Assembly: GCF_019279795.1 (NCBI RefSeq)
Contig: NC_056732.1
Location: 183,115,677-183,179,676, forward strand
Source of the DNA: Protopterus annectens
Lineage: Eukaryota > Chordata > Ceratodontiformes > Protopteridae
DNA length: 64,000 nucleotides
Direction: 5' to 3'
The notes below the pieces were generated by a model, which was not told the DNA's origin, did no database searches, and saw nothing but the letters and a program-made list of their open reading frames with translations. The position numbers and the translations under genes were made by a program. This document shows positions 11,460 to 25,619 of the stretch, one piece after another (position 1 is the first letter of the stretch; each line of letters starts with the position of its first letter).

Positions 11460-12789
11460 ATAATGGTCACAAGCAGTAGTGACAGTACATAGCCGGGTAG
11501 CTGTGCCGACATAACAACAGTAAGGAAGCAAGATACCCCAAACACAGGCAAACATGTGCATAGCAACATATCCCAGACCCAGCAACATCTCTGTTGCATA
11601 CACTGGATGGTGTATGATGAAGTGTAATATCCAGAAGCAGAACCCATGCATTCGGATGTACTACACAATAGCCTCATTGTACATGTCAGTCACACCCATG
11701 TATACCCCAGCACCCAAACCTGCTAGCATCCGTGTGCAGCTATACAACCACACACAATGTGCATACCTGAACTGTGGTAAGATGTTTGTGTTAGGCAATG
11801 CCACGGGCAAATCATTACCCACATGTCAGCAACCCACCGCAGGTACAGATATGTAAATGGCTGCATGTGAATGTGTCAGCAGAATGTGTACATCCGGCAT
11901 GTAGTATGTACCCGTCCAAACCATCTAGGTTTGCATATGACACGGTGCACATAAGTGTACACATGTGGACAAGTCGGGTCGTTGGACCACCGCAGCGACG
12001 ATTATCTTTGCAGTGAAGTCGATCACATATAGCGGAACAGGTGCCTAACACACAGGACATCCTAACAGGGTGCTACAGGCAAAGAAGGGGAAACTGGGAC
12101 ATCACATGTGGAGATTAGCGTGGCTGGACGGACAAATACACACGGTCAAGGTAAAGGATGGAACAACATGCATATGGCTGGATGGATGTTGTTCGTAAAA
12201 TATATAGAAACACATATGAAGTTCCAGTTTACACTCGAAATACTATATAATGTATTGAATTGTACCGTACAATATGGCAGCAGAACTAAGCCTGCATGTA
12301 ATTGGTGAAGCTAAGCTGTACTGTGATGGAATTCTGAACCTGGCAGTAAGCAGGACAGCAGGCTCATGTCTGTCATCATTAATTATGTGCTGGGTTACAG
12401 AACAATAAATGTATGTACATGCATAACAGCACTCCTTCCCCAGAGGAGGATGGCCTTGTGAGCTCAATGGAAGATAGCAGTACAACTCCCTACCAGACAG
12501 ACAAAGCAACGTATCAAGAAATTAACTGTCCACTGTATCGTAACAGTCTAGGGTCCTTGAAACAGCTACAATCACAAAAGGATACTGTAATGTACAAGGT
12601 GCCTTGCAAGGCTGTGTTATTCCCATGAGAAAACAATTTAAGTTCCCATGATGTACACAGTCTGGGGTTGTTGTTCCGATAATAAAGTGGCAATACCTCC
12701 CAATCGTGACCTCTGGGTATGGTATGAAAGTGGTTGTTAACCTGCAACATTGGATGTATAGCATTGGTTTCTGGTGTCGGAAGACATGG
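11460..12789. other. Unassigned sequence inside the giant Harbinger
   Basis: Rich in CATA, CACA and TGTA words. No open frame here resembles a known protein and no repeat structure was recognised. Confidence 0.4.
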
Positions 12790-15700
12790 TTCCTGTAGCA
12801 CAACACAGTATGGGTAGTCAAGCACACATACACGATTGCTGAACACACAGCATCAGTGAAACCCAATGCTCACAAGGACACAGTCCGACAAGCTCTACAC
12901 TTTACATATGCACAGTGGTGTCCAGTGTAGGACCCAAAAATTGTGGAAAGAACCAAATTATGTCTTATTTCAATGTGTACCTGAAATCAGTGTCGTCACA
13001 GGTACACATATGCACCGCAAGAGTGTTTAATGTTGCTGATAGCTATGCATGTAATGCAGCACAGATGCACAGCAATACCCAGGGTACGGGTCCATAGAAC
13101 TGCGCCCACATCACAGTCCGCACATGACGGATGTGTAATGGGTACTGTCAATTGTTGCAGTCAAGGGATTCTGGGTATGTAGACTCTGTGCTCGGTGTTG
13201 TTTCGCAGGCAATCCTTTCTCCCGCCCCGTGGGAGGGATGTGTCGTATCACCTGCCTTACTCTCCGCTAATAATGCAAACCATACTCCGGAGAATGCTAA
13301 ATGTAGGTGTGTAATGTGTACAGCCCTATACTACTGTCCAGTAGGCAATTGTCATGGATGGACACCCGTATGGCCAGAATGGCACCCACAACTGCAAACC
13401 GGGTAAATGACATAGCCGCGGGAAGGCATAACACAGGAAATACACATAGGGACTACAGTTGACATTCCACATACAAAGCAGGACCGTCGTGCCAACACCG
13501 GCGTACACAGCACTCAATCTGCCAGCAACAGACTGAGGAGCACCCGCTACCGTACAGCGTAACAGATGTGCGACCTGTGGAACACATACTAATGGCACAC
13601 ACACAACGTCAAGTAGGATATGTAAACTATGGCTTTCCCACCTATGAAGACAACATGGTTAAATGAATGCATAGGTAAGCAACATGTTCTGGTGGTGTTA
13701 TAGTGGAAATACAGTGACGGATATGTCCCATTGGGACGTCTGCGGTTTAAATGGAGCATTTGCTAACCAGCATCTTTGGATGTATGTAATTTGTCCACAG
13801 TAGTAAATCACCTGGTTATGTAGCACCATGTGGAATGGGTAGTCCAACAGACATCCGCGATTTCTGAACACACAGTATCAGTGAAACCCACTGCTCACAA
13901 GGACACAGTCCGACAAGCTCTACACTTTACATATGCACAGTGGTGTCCAATGTAGGACCCAAAAATTTGTCTAAAGACAGGAATGCCGCCTTCTTTCAAC
14001 ACTTAAGTGAACTCATTGTCGTCACAGGTACACATATGCACATAAGCGTGTTTAATGTTGCTGATAGCTGTCCATGTAATGCAGCACAGATGCACAGAAA
14101 TACCCAGGGTACCGGGTCCATAGCACTGCATCCACATCACACTTCCGCACACATGACGGATGTGTAATGGGTACTATCAATTGTTGCGGTCAAGGGATAC
14201 AGGGTAAGTAGAGCCTGTGCTGCGTGTAGTTTCGCAGGCAATCCTTCCTCCCGCCCAGTGGGAGGGATGAGTGAGTAGCACCTGCCTTACTCTCCGCTAA
14301 TAATGCAAACCATACTCCGGAGAATGCTAAATGTAGGTGTGGAATGTGTACAGCCCTATACTAGTGTCCAGTAGGCAATTGTCATGGATGGACACCCGTA
14401 TGGCCAGGATGGCACCCACAACTGCAAACCCGGGTAAATGACATAGCGGTAAGGCATGACACAGGAAATACACATAGGGACCACAGTTGACATTCCACAT
14501 ACAGAGCCGGACTGTCGTGCCAACACCGGCGTACACAGCACTCAGTCTGCCAGCAACAGACTGAGGAGCACCCGCTACCGTACAGCGGAACAGATGTACG
14601 ACCTGTGGAACACATACTAATGGCACACACACAACGTCAAGTAGGATATGTAAGCTATGGCATTCCCACCTATGAAGACAACATGGTTAAATGAATGCAT
14701 AGGTAAGCAACATGTTGCGGTGGTGTTATATTGGAAATACAGTGACGGATATGTCCCATTGGGATGTCTGCGGTTTATATGAAGCAGTTGGTAACCAGCA
14801 TCTTTGGATGTATGTCATTTGTTCACAGTACTAAATCAGCTGGTTATGTAGCACCATGTGGAATGGGTAGTCAAACAGACATCCGCGATTCCTGAACACA
14901 CAGTATCAGTGAAATCCACTGCTCACAAGGACACAGTCCGACAAGCTCTACACTTTACATATGCACAGTGGTGTCCATTGTAGGACCCAAAAATTTGTCT
15001 AAAGACAGCTCTTCCGCCTTATTTAATCACCTAACGGAACTCATTGTAGTCACAGGTACACATATGCACCATAGCGTGTTTAATGTTGCTGATAGCTGTC
15101 CATGTAATGCAGCACAGATGCACAGAAATACCCAGGGTACCGGGTCCATAGAACTGCATCCACATCACACTTCCGCACACATGACGGATGTGTAATGGGT
15201 ACTGTCAATTGTTGCGGTCAAGGGATTCTGGGTATGTAGACTCTGTGCTCGGTGTTGTTTCGCAGGCAATCCTTCCTCCCGCCCTGTGGGAGGGATGTGT
15301 CGTAGCACCTGCCTTACTCTCCGCTAATAATGCAAACCATACTCCGGAGAATGCTAAATGTAGGTGTGGAATGTGTACAGCCCTATACTAGTGTCCAGTA
15401 GGCAATTGTCATGGATGGACACCCGTATGGCCAGGATGGCACCCACAACTGCAAACCGGCTAGATGACAAAGCGGCGGTAAGGCATGACACAGGAAATAC
15501 ACATAGGGACCACAGTTGACATTCCACATACAAAGCCGGACTGTCGTGCCAACACCGGCGTACACAGCACTCAGTCTGCCAGCAACAGACTGAGGAGCAC
15601 CCGCTACCGTACAGCGGAACAGATGTGTGACCTGTGGAACACATACTAATGGCACACACACAACGTCACGTAGGATGTGTAAACTATGGCATTCCCACCT

Positions 15701-16680
15701 ACGAAGACAACATGGTTAAATGAATGCATAGGTAAGCAACATGTTCTGGTGGTGTTATATTGGAAATATAGTGACGGATATGTCCCATTGGGATGTCTGA
15801 GGTTTATATGAAGCAGTTGGTAACCAGCATCTTTGGATGTATGTCATTTGTTCACAGTACTAACTCAGCTGGTTATGTAGCACCATGTGGAATGGGTAGT
15901 CAAACAGACATCCGCGATTAGGGAACATACACCAGCAGTGAAAAGCACTGGGCAGGTGGACACAGTCCAGCAACATCTAACTTGACATATGCACATCGGT
16001 GTCCATTGTAGGACCCAAAAATTCTGTTCAGAGAATGCCTGCTAGCTTCCTGCATTACTCATGTGACCTAATTGTCGTCACCACGTCACAGGTACACATA
16101 GGCACGCAAGCGTGTTCAATGTTGATGATAGCTGTCCATGAACTGCAGCACACATGCACAGAAATACCCAGGGTATCGGGTCCATTCAGCTGCGTCCACA
16201 TCACACTGCAGCACACATGAAGGATGTGTAATGGGTACTGTCCACTGTTGCAGTCAAGGAGTCTGGGTATGTAGAATCTGGCCTCGGTGTTGTTTCGCAG
16301 GCAATCCTTTGTCCCGCCCCGTGGGAGGGGCGTGTGCGTAGCACATGCGTCACTCTCCGCTAATAATGCACACCATACTCCGGGGAATGCAAAATGCAGG
16401 TGTGAAATGTGTACAGCCCTATACCAGTGTATAGTAGGCAATTCACATGGATGGACAAGCGTATGACTAAGATGGCACACATAAATGCAAACCCGGTGGA
16501 ATTACACTGCCGTAGTAAGGCATTACACAAGTCATACACATAGGGACTACAGTTGACATTCCCCATACAAGAAACACAGACAACCAGCCGATGAAGTCCA
16601 AAGCAAAGGCGAGGTACTGTAGGGACCGTCAGTGACCAACCAGAGCACACCAAGAATTAAAGGCAGTCACCATAGTCTAT
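12790..16680. repeat. ~1.03-kb satellite, block 1 (about 3.9 units)
   Basis: The landmark ATGGGTAGTC starts at 12810, 13835, 14862 and 15892, giving periods of 1025, 1027 and 1030. Each unit then carries CACAGTCCGACAAGC-type sequence, ATATGCAC, GGACCCAAAAATT, CCCAGGGTA, a CCCGCCCNGTGGGAGGG hairpin, CTCCGCTAATAATGC, and a tail with AACATGTT and GACGGATATGTCCCATTGGGA. Units 1 to 3 are very similar; unit 4 is more diverged. Reading frames recur but shift between units, so coding is not supported. The remaining 16681-17149 is unassigned. Confidence 0.92.
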
Positions 16681-17149
16681 TGGAGCCCACTTCGTCTGCT
16701 TCATAAGCAGACTTATTCAGACTACATACAATGCAGTCCAACCTACTACATTTACAAGCATTAATTGGTTGGTACATTAGATGTGCTAGGTACTAATTAC
16801 ATGCCTTAAAGGCAGACAAGCGAACAAACCTTACTTGGGTTACACATCCCACACAGTGAGGACATCAGACATTGCTTGAAGGTACAGTCTTCATCGGAAA
16901 ATGGAAATATATGTACATATATGAAACATGAACCAACATAAAATGTTTTCCAAATGTCTGACTGTGTAAGCTACATATATATGTCCTACGGATTGTGCCA
17001 ATATATTAACAGAACTGCAGACACCTAGTAATATGAATGAACCATAATATATACACATAAACCGTATGATTATGACTACTGTAAAATAGACCAACGAAAT
17101 GTAAAGATTCACAATGTGCTAATGTAACATTCATTTAGAAGGTTACTTA

Positions 17150-18710
17150 AATAAATCAATCCAGACATCCATGTGTAAATACTAACAGAAGGCCAGCGAG
17201 GTGCTTGCCCTCACATGTACTGGGATGTCGTTCCACAGCATAGTGAGTGTCTGGGTGATGAATCCGTCCCAACAACACGTTCGATTAATGACAGTGTCAA
17301 GGTGTCGTCAGCTGCCCTTGTGGTTCTGAGGATCTACCTTATTTACGTGAAGCATAGTCATCAGATCTGGGTTCGACTTAGCCGTGCATGCCAGGCACGG
17401 GTCACCTCTGGGCAAGTGGTATGCAACTGTATACAGCTGGAATTCTTTCAGTCGGTCAGTATAACACATATACCTGAGACCCTGCATCCGTTTGTCGAAG
17501 AACTGTTGGTGCCTTTCCAGCTGCTGCAGGTGTTGGGTCAGATACATTGTGAACGGGCATTGTACCCAATCATAGGTCTATTGAGTGATGAGTACAAGGG
17601 GACAATGACCTCCCTGATCTAGATGTGAATCCCTTCATGATGATGTGGGCAATGTGGAAGGTCTACCTAACTATGTTAGCAACATGTGTGTCTAACCAGC
17701 GGTTAACAACAACACCTGTATACAGATCACTGGTTACTCCCTCCGTGCTCAGTGGACTGCCACCTATATGGTAGCTCGGGGTAACCTTGTTCATCCCGAA
17801 GGGTATGCCTATGCATTTCCTGGCATTTAGCTGTAGGACATGTCTCTGGTACCACTTATCCACATCTGTGAGGCACTCCTGAAGGATATCTGTGTCAGAT
17901 GTGTGTCTGACTTTGGCATCCGGTTTGCAGTCGTATGCAAACATTGTCACCCATAACCCCTGTGTATGCGTGTACATTGGAAGCGTAGATGCTGGAAATA
18001 GTGGACCCAGGACTGAGCCCCATGGGACACCACCTGTGACTGGCTGTGAGTATGACATGGCGCCAGCAACTATGGCCATGTGTGTTCTGTGACTTAGCCC
18101 GTTTGCAACCCATATGGCGATGTATGGATTTACATTCAAGATGACGGGTTTATCAAGTATACCCGAGGGGTATTGTGTCGAAGGCCTCTGCCGGGTTGAG
18201 GTAGGCTGTATGGACTGCTTTACCCTCAGCAATGGCCTTGGTGACTGATTCTACAAAGTGAAACACGTGTAAAGGGCATGATCTGACTATGACCAAGCTA
18301 AACTGGGTTGTATCCAAAGTATGCGGGTCCCCTATGTCTTTATCTATGTGTCCCATTATGATCCATCTCCATGGCTTTGCAGATAAGGCTTGTCAAACTA
18401 ATGGTATGGTAATAACCAGGGTCAGTGGAGGCACCATCTATGTGGAGTGTGACTACAGTCGCCCTGTGCTACTACTCAGGTGCGTATCCTGAGGTGAGGC
18501 TAGGATTACACAGCTGTCCAGTGTGGGTTAAATTCCCCATAGAGTTCCTGGAGTGCACAGCTGGGACACCATGTGGACCCATGGATGCTGTGTTGACTGC
18601 CTTGGGGCTGGATGTGGGTAATGCTGGACATACCCACGGCAGGCGTGCCACGTTCGAGTCCGATGCCCAAGGGACCACACACATAGCCGGCCTTAGGCAT
18701 AGGCCAAGTA
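17150..18710 (-). pseudogene. CR1-like LINE relic inside the giant Harbinger (minus strand)
   Basis: Minus-strand translation gives RT landmarks in order: GPHGVPAV...LTHTGQLCNPSLTSGYAPE (about 18610-18475), VESVTKAIAEGKAV...AFDTIP (about 18260-18165), GVPWGSVLGPL (about 18030-18000), FAYDCKPDAKV (a degraded FADDTKL), VDKWYQRHVLQLNARKCIGI (about 17870-17810) and YHIGGSPLS. Then follow the RT tail (DRLKEFQLYTVAYHLPRGD, about 17460-17405) and a C-terminal LWNDIPV block (about 17240). All motifs occur in CR1/L2-type LINEs. Stops, frameshifts and an altered ADD motif show it is dead. It lies between the two blocks of the 1.03-kb satellite. Confidence 0.78.
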
Positions 18711-20649
18711 GGTAGCCGTCTAGGGTGTTGCTCTACTCGGGCACCTTTCCAGACTCTATTTGGTGTAGGTAGACCAGGAGGGTAGCGGGTGACGTATCGG
18801 TGGCAACTTCTGCCTAGGTCACCACTTACCCTAAGGCCACTCTTCCCGTGGGTAATACAGCAGTACCCACACCCAGGCGCGGGTCATCGCTAGGGTCATT
18901 GCTAGTATGGCACATCATCTACGTAAGGAAGGAAACCATATATCCCCAGACATAATGGCACAGCATAATGCCTGTTCGCCGGCCAAAGGCAGACATCGTC
19001 ACCAGCGTCGGTGCGGGCGTACTCGCGAGATGTCCGTTAACAATGCCGACAATGTGTCGCTTTGTGAAACAAACTCCACAGAGACATTCAATAATAGACA
19101 ACGACGGACAACCCGATGTCCTCGTGTCTGAGCTGTTCAACCTGTTACGCCATGTTAAATGTGTGTAGCACAGCGGAACCGGGCCAAACAAAGCAACGGA
19201 CATGTCTGTGGCTCAGTGAAAGTCGTCACGCAATGTTAAACCCTTGTAATATTGCGACACAGGCCATACATACGGAGGGTTAGTAATGGAAGTAGGTTAG
19301 TTCGATCAGACCGTGTGCAATTAGTATAACGAGATCTACAACGGATACACCGCCAATCGGCGCTGCGTTTAAGACTAATTGGGGGGGGGCCGTGACATGG
19401 TACCATGGACACGGACAAAACATGCCCATGTGACTCATCTAACATTCGTACAGGGTCAGGGCGGTCCCGTACAGTGGGCCAAGACCAAACCCAAAGCACC
19501 ACAGCAACACCCTGACAATCGAAGGCCTGTATGCATATGGGATATAAGCAGCTGTCATCTGAACAGCCCTGTGGTGACGACATATGCATCCTGGGCCATG
19601 AGCGAGGGGGAATTAGGAATGTTCAACATGCAGTACCGCACCTTTCCCAGCAGGAGAATGGATGCCTGTGACGTGCGTGTGTGCGGGGGGGGGTGATATG
19701 TAAATGTACATAGGTACCAAGGGTATGCATATTAATGACAACGAACAGCTAACGTGCACTGGTCACAGTAGCGTCAAGCGTGACTGCAGTCACGTTGGAA
19801 TTATGACTATAGAACATATAGATGTGCATTGTGCGTAAAGCGTCCATGCTGCAAAGACTGTTACAGATATAAAGGTGTAAGTGCTTTCTGCACCGTCCGT
19901 CAACGGATCAGACATATGTTGCGGAATAGTCACAAGTAGCATAAAACACGTAACCACACAGACACTGTAAACATATATAAGCGGACTACGGATATGCATG
20001 TGCGGCGTGCGCGTAACCCACAATCCGGACATCCGAGTCTTCCTGTGCGTGTGTCATCCAGTGGAACCAGGGCAGGTCACGGATGTCTCCTCCACACGTT
20101 TACATTCATAATTGTCAAATATATGCTTAAATAGTACTTATTGATTCCATGCTTTGTTATCGTAATGCTACTATTATACACATCGATATACAATAACCTG
20201 ATCAACACACTACATTCTAAGGTGCACTCTCACCAATTATCAACTATGTGTCCGGATACTGATTGTATTTACCAATATTGTAGATATATTAACACATTGT
20301 TGCCGTATTATTGTTTCCATGAAGTAAGGCATGCAACACTGATATGTATATGTCACGTTATAATCAAGACTTGGAGCACTGTCCACCTAACTATGAGCAG
20401 GTTTATTGATTATTTCGCTTTAAACCGACTCTGAAGGAAGTGTATTAGGGACGGCTATGTCATGAAATCCGTACTCCGACGGTGCCCCATGTTAGTAGTT
20501 GAGAGAGCTCAGTATCCTTTCACTGTGGAGTCTATCGTATTTGACAGTGTCTGTTTCTGCCGATATATGTTCCATAATGTCGTTTATGAAGATGGGCAGG
20601 GCGCAAGGTTTGCTGTATTTACGCATACTGGCACGTGGATATAGATAGG
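18711..20649. other. Unassigned, relatively CpG-rich part of the giant Harbinger
   Basis: CpG steps are noticeably commoner at 18.9-20.05 kb than in the 26-38 kb region. A more AT-rich patch follows (20.1-20.45 kb). No recognisable protein, RNA or repeat was found. Confidence 0.4.
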
Positions 20650-22640
20650 CCATGTCATACAAGCGATGGGTAGTCAAGCAGACATCCACGACTGGGGAAC
20701 ATACAGCGGCAGTCAATACCACTGGCCAGATGGGGACAGTCAAACACGTTCTACACTTTACAAATGCACATCGGTGTCCATTGTAGGACTCCAAAAATTC
20801 TGACTGTTTTGCCAGTATGCGTCAAGATCAGCCAATCAGAGTACAAACCGTGACTACGGCACAGCTGAACATATGCACCACCAGCGTGTTTAAGGTTGAT
20901 GATACCTGCCCATGACATGCAGGACATATGAACAGAGGTCCCCAGACTGCCGTGTCCATACATGTGCGTCCATATCCCAGTTCCGCACACATGAAGGATG
21001 TGTCATGCGTACCGTGGGGGGTTGCAGCCCTGGTATCCTGGGTATGCAAAATGAGGCTCTGTGTTGTTTGGTTGGTAATCCGTGGTCCCGCCCCGTGGGA
21101 GGACTGCGGGTAAAGGGCCTGCCTTAGTCCCCAGTAAGGATGCAAAGCATCCATAGGGTAATGCTAAAGGCATGTGTGAAATGTGTTCAGCCCTACATCA
21201 GTGTCCAGTAGGCATTTCCCAAGGATGGACAAGCGTCACGGACAAGATGGCACCCATAATAGCAAGCCTGGTGGAATCACACAGCCGTAGTAGGGCATGA
21301 CACAGGACATAAAGATGGAAACAGCAGTACATACACCCGTAGACATCCATCCTGCCATGCGAATCCCAGCGTACACAGCAGCGAAGGTGCTATCCAGTAT
21401 GTGGGGATCACCCGCCTCCACTCTGCGGAACATACCTGCGACCTGTGGAACACATATTAATGGCACACCAACAACGTCAACTAGGAAGGTCATACTATCG
21501 CTAAAATATGGAGTTCACACACATAACCGACATACTGTCATGAATAAATAGGTTCTACATGTACCGGCTGTGTTATACTGACAATACAGTGGCGGATAGT
21601 TCACAATGGTACCTGTGAGGATTATGTAAAGCAGTTGCCAACCTGCAGGACTACAGTAACACCCTATGGGTAAATTGTGGAAGGACACGGGTACGTAGCA
21701 CTACATAATATGGGTAGGCGGACAGACATCCGGGAATGGGAACATCTGGCGGCAGTCAAACCCACTGGCCGAATGGACACAGTCCAACATGTCCTAAACT
21801 TTACATATGCACATCGGTGTCCATTGCAGGACCCAAAATTACTCCTTAAGTGAGTGTGAGCAACATAGTGTGAACCGGAAGAGGTGACAGCCGTGACTAC
21901 GGCACAGGTAGATATATGCACCACAGGTGTCTTCAAGGGTGATGACAGCCGTCCATGAAATGCAGGACATATGAATAGGACTCCCAGGCTGCTGCATCCA
22001 TACACGTACTTCCACATCCCATTTCCGCACACATGAAGGGTGTGCAAGGGGTACTGTCGACGGTTGCAGACATGGGATCGTGGGTATGCAAATATGGGTG
22101 TCGGTGTGGATTGGCAGATGATTCATCATCCCGCCCCGTGTGCGGGGCGTGGCCATGGCATATCGTTACTCCGCAATACTAATACCGATCATCCACGGAA
22201 ATGGAGAATGCAGCTGTGAAATGTTGACAGCCCGATACTAGTGTCAGTAGGCAGTTCCATGGATGGACAAGCGTCACGGCCAAGATGGCACCCATAGCTG
22301 CAAACCTGGGGGAATCCCACAGCTGTTGCAAGGCATAACCCAGGGAATACAGATACGGTGTACAGTACACACTCCCCATTCAAAGAAACACCGCTGGGCA
22401 GATACCGGCGTACACAACACTCCATGTGCCAGCACATCTATGGGGATCACGCTTCCATACAGTGGAACAGATGGGTCACCTGTGTAAAGATACCAATGGC
22501 ACAATCTCCACGTCTGCTGGGAATGACATAGGATGGTCAAACTATGGCGTTGACACCAAAGAAAGACATCCTTGCGTGAATTAATAGGATTGATGTCAAT
22601 ACACCATGGCAAACACCCAATGAACAGGGAAGACTTGCTG
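20650..22640. repeat. ~1.03-kb satellite, block 2 (about 2 diverged units)
   Basis: The ATGGGTAG landmark is at 20666 and 21710 (period 1044). Unit order is as in block 1, including CCATTG(T/C)AGGAC, the CCCGCCCCGTG hairpin (21089 and 22133) and the CGGACAAGATGGCACCCAT segment. Divergence is greater than in block 1. The two blocks are 4 kb apart, with the LINE relic and unassigned DNA between. The 22641-23204 interval is unassigned. Confidence 0.85.
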
Positions 22641-23204
22641 GCACCCTATGGCCACAAACCATGTCACACATAGGTAGATGGAACAGTCAACATAAACATT
22701 TCGTCCACGACAGGTGCATATGGTATCCAAAGGTACTTCATAGACATGTATGCGCTATCACCCGTTGGCCCGTGAGACTTACACATAACATGGAAGTATC
22801 CAGGCTTTAAATGTCCACCCTTACACTTCCATTTGTCACTTTCTATGCGAGCAATGGAGATGTAGCCACAGCATAGAAAGCAGAGGCGTACTGCTAACGA
22901 AACACACACATGTCAACATCACAGAAAGCATACTATGAACACACGTATTACATGATATTGTACTATGAAACACAAACAAACCGGAAACCTGCAGCAAGAA
23001 TAGTCCCGTGGTTCGACACAACACAAGTCTTAGTAACATTTGAACAGTTCATTAAAAGATGCAGCGTTTTCGTTGTTTCCACAACGTGTGCAGGAAATAT
23101 GCTATGTCTAAGAATGTTCACAAACAACAATGTGAGTCTTAACATGATTTTAAATATCACACTGTTGATTGTGAACACTTTAACAATTTGCTTATTCAGT
23201 TGTA

Positions 23205-24836
23205 TGGTGAAAGCAGCGGAAACACACACACACACGGAAGGGACGGAGATGAACCTACGCCTATTTACATGAACTCAGTACAGTATGAATCATTTACACA
23301 ACGCTACCGAGTTAACTGGCGTGGCGCTGTCAGAGGCATACATGTAGGCTGCTGACGTCACCCACAAGACAATATTTGGAAATAGCCAAGGCATGTGTTG
23401 CGGGCGTCTAAAAGCATAATCAGTCGCAGAGGCAGCTGGAAACACACACACACACACACACGGAAGGGATGGGGGCGAACCTCGACTATCTACATGAACA
23501 CACTACTGTATGAAGCATTTACAGAGCAGCTACCGAGTTTGCTAAACAGGCGCTGTCACAGGCATACTTGTAGGCTGCTGACATCACCCGCAAGACAATA
23601 GTTGGCAATAGCCAAGGCATGTGTTGCGGGCGTCTAAAAGCATAATCAGTCGCAGAGGCAGCTGGAAACACACACACACACACACACACGGAAGGGACGG
23701 GGGCGAACCTCGACTATCTACATGAACACACTACTGTATGAAGCATTTACAGAGCAGCTACCGAGTTTGCTAAACAGGCGCTGTCACAGGCATACTTGTA
23801 GGCTGCTGGCGTCACCCGCAAGACAATAGTTGGCAATAGCCAAGGCATGTGTTGCGGGCGTCTAAAAGCATAATCAGTCGCAGAGGCAGCTGGAAACACA
23901 CACACACACACACACACGGAAGGGACGGGGGCGAACCTCGACTATCTACATGAACACACTACTGTATGAAGCATTTACAGAGCAGCTACCGAGTTTGCTA
24001 AACAGGCGCTGTCACAGGCATACTTGTAGGCTGCTGGCGTCACCCAAGACAATAGTTGGCAATAGCCAAGGCATGTGTTGCGGGCGTCTAAAAGCATAAT
24101 CAGTCGCAGAGGCAGCTGGAAACACACACACACACACACACGGAAGGGACGGGGCGAACCTCGACTATCTACATGATACACACTACTGTATGAAGCATTT
24201 ACAGAGCAGCTACCGAGTTTGCTAAACAGGCGCTGTCACAGGCATACTTGTAGGCTGCTGGCGTCACCGCAAGACAATAGTTGGCAATAGCCAAGGCATG
24301 TGTTGCGGGCGTCTAAAAGCATAATCAGTCGCAGAGGCGGCTGGAAACACACACACACACAGACACACACACACGGAAGGGACGGGGGCGAACCTCGACT
24401 ATCTACATGAACACACTACTGTATGAAGCATTTACAGAAGCGCTACCGAGTTTGCTAAACAGGCGCTGTCACAGGCATACTTGTAGGCTGCTGGCGTCAG
24501 CCGCCAAGACAATAGTTGGCAATAGCCAAGGCATGTGTTGCGGAGCGTCTAAAAGCATAATCAGTCGCAGAGGCAGCTGGAAACACACACACACAGAGAC
24601 ACACACACACGGAAGGGACGGGGAACGAACCTACGACTATCTACATGAACACACTACTGTATGAAGCATTTACAGAGCAGCTACCGAGTTTGCTGAACAG
24701 GCGCTGTCACAGGCATACTTGTAGGCTGCTGACGACACACACAAGACAATAGTTGGCAATAGGCAAGGCATGTGTTCCGGTGCGTCTAAAAGCATAATCA
24801 GTCGCAGAGGCAGCTGGAAACACACACACACACACA

Positions 24837-24876
<40 letters not shown>

Positions 24877-24990
24877 GGACGGGGGACGAACCTACGCCTA
24901 TCTACATGAACACACTACAGTATGAAGCATTTACAGAGCGCGCTACCGAGTTTACTGAGCAGAGCGCTGTCAGGAGGCATACCCCTACCT
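23205..24990. repeat. ~226-bp tandem array with an embedded (CA)n in each monomer (about 8 copies)
   Basis: The landmark GCCAAGGCATGTGTTGCGG recurs at 23385, 23611, 23839, 24065, 24290, 24525 and 24763 (the last slightly altered), so the period is 225-238. Each monomer has AAGCATAATCAGTCGCAGAG, GCAGCTGGAAA, a (CA)n of variable length (some with CAGACA interruptions), CGGAAGGGACGGG, CTACATGAACACACTACTG and GAGTTTGCTAAACAGGCGCTG. Internal copies are nearly identical, and most length differences sit in the (CA)n. The first and last copies are diverged, as usual at the edges of a tandem array. Confidence 0.95.
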
Positions 24991-25144
24991 GAGTGGTATC
25001 ATTTGCAGAGGCAATACGCCCGATCGGGTGTTCGGACAGAGTGCGCAGTCACGCAGTCTGTTACCATCCCAAGGTCGCCGTACACTAACACGTTAGTGCT
25101 GCAGTCGAGAATAACAAGTAACTACTGATCAGTACATCACTGCA

Positions 25145-25545
25145 TACTGGGCATGCTCAGACACTTAGACTCGGCACAGGGCAGACATGCATACACATGT
25201 TGCGACGGCATGGGTGGCGTAATGTCGACCGTCGTGTGTGTCCAGCCACACAACAGAAACCTGGCCATGCCACAGGCGTGGCCGTTGCGTGGGGATACAG
25301 GCATGCACCGGGTATAACTGCAGGCGGCGCGGTGTGCACTGTGCTGTGTGTCTATCTACACAGCTGCCTACTGGGCATGCTCAGACACTTAGAGTCGGCA
25401 CAGATCAGACATGCATACACATGGTGCGGCGGCATGGGTGGCGGAATGCGGACCATCCTGTGTGTCCGGCCACACAACAGTAACCGGTCATGCCACAGGC
25501 GTTGTTGTTGCTGCGGGGAATATTTAGGTGCAATTAACCATGTGT
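25145..25545. repeat. 224-bp tandem duplication (about 1.8 copies)
   Basis: TACTGGGCATGCTCAGACAC begins at 25145 and again at 25369. Both copies continue through CGGCACAG...CAGACATGCATACACATG, GCATGGGTGGCG and GCCACACAACAG, diverging after the GCCACAGGCG segment. Confidence 0.85.
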
Positions 25546-25619
25546 AGGACTGGCCTACAGTTTGTTGCATGCTACAGACAACCCTCCCAAACACAAGATA
25601 CCTTCACAGATGTCCTGAG

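Noticed and set aside
13326-15661. A recurring ~92-codon minus-strand frame (MCVPLVCVPQV...) in three satellite units
   Set aside because: It repeats because the DNA repeats. The frame shifts between units by small indels, so there is no sign of selection on the protein.
23205-24990. Possible CRISPR-like array
   Set aside because: Monomers are ~226 bp with no unique spacers and differ only in a (CA)n; this is a tandem satellite in a vertebrate-like genome.
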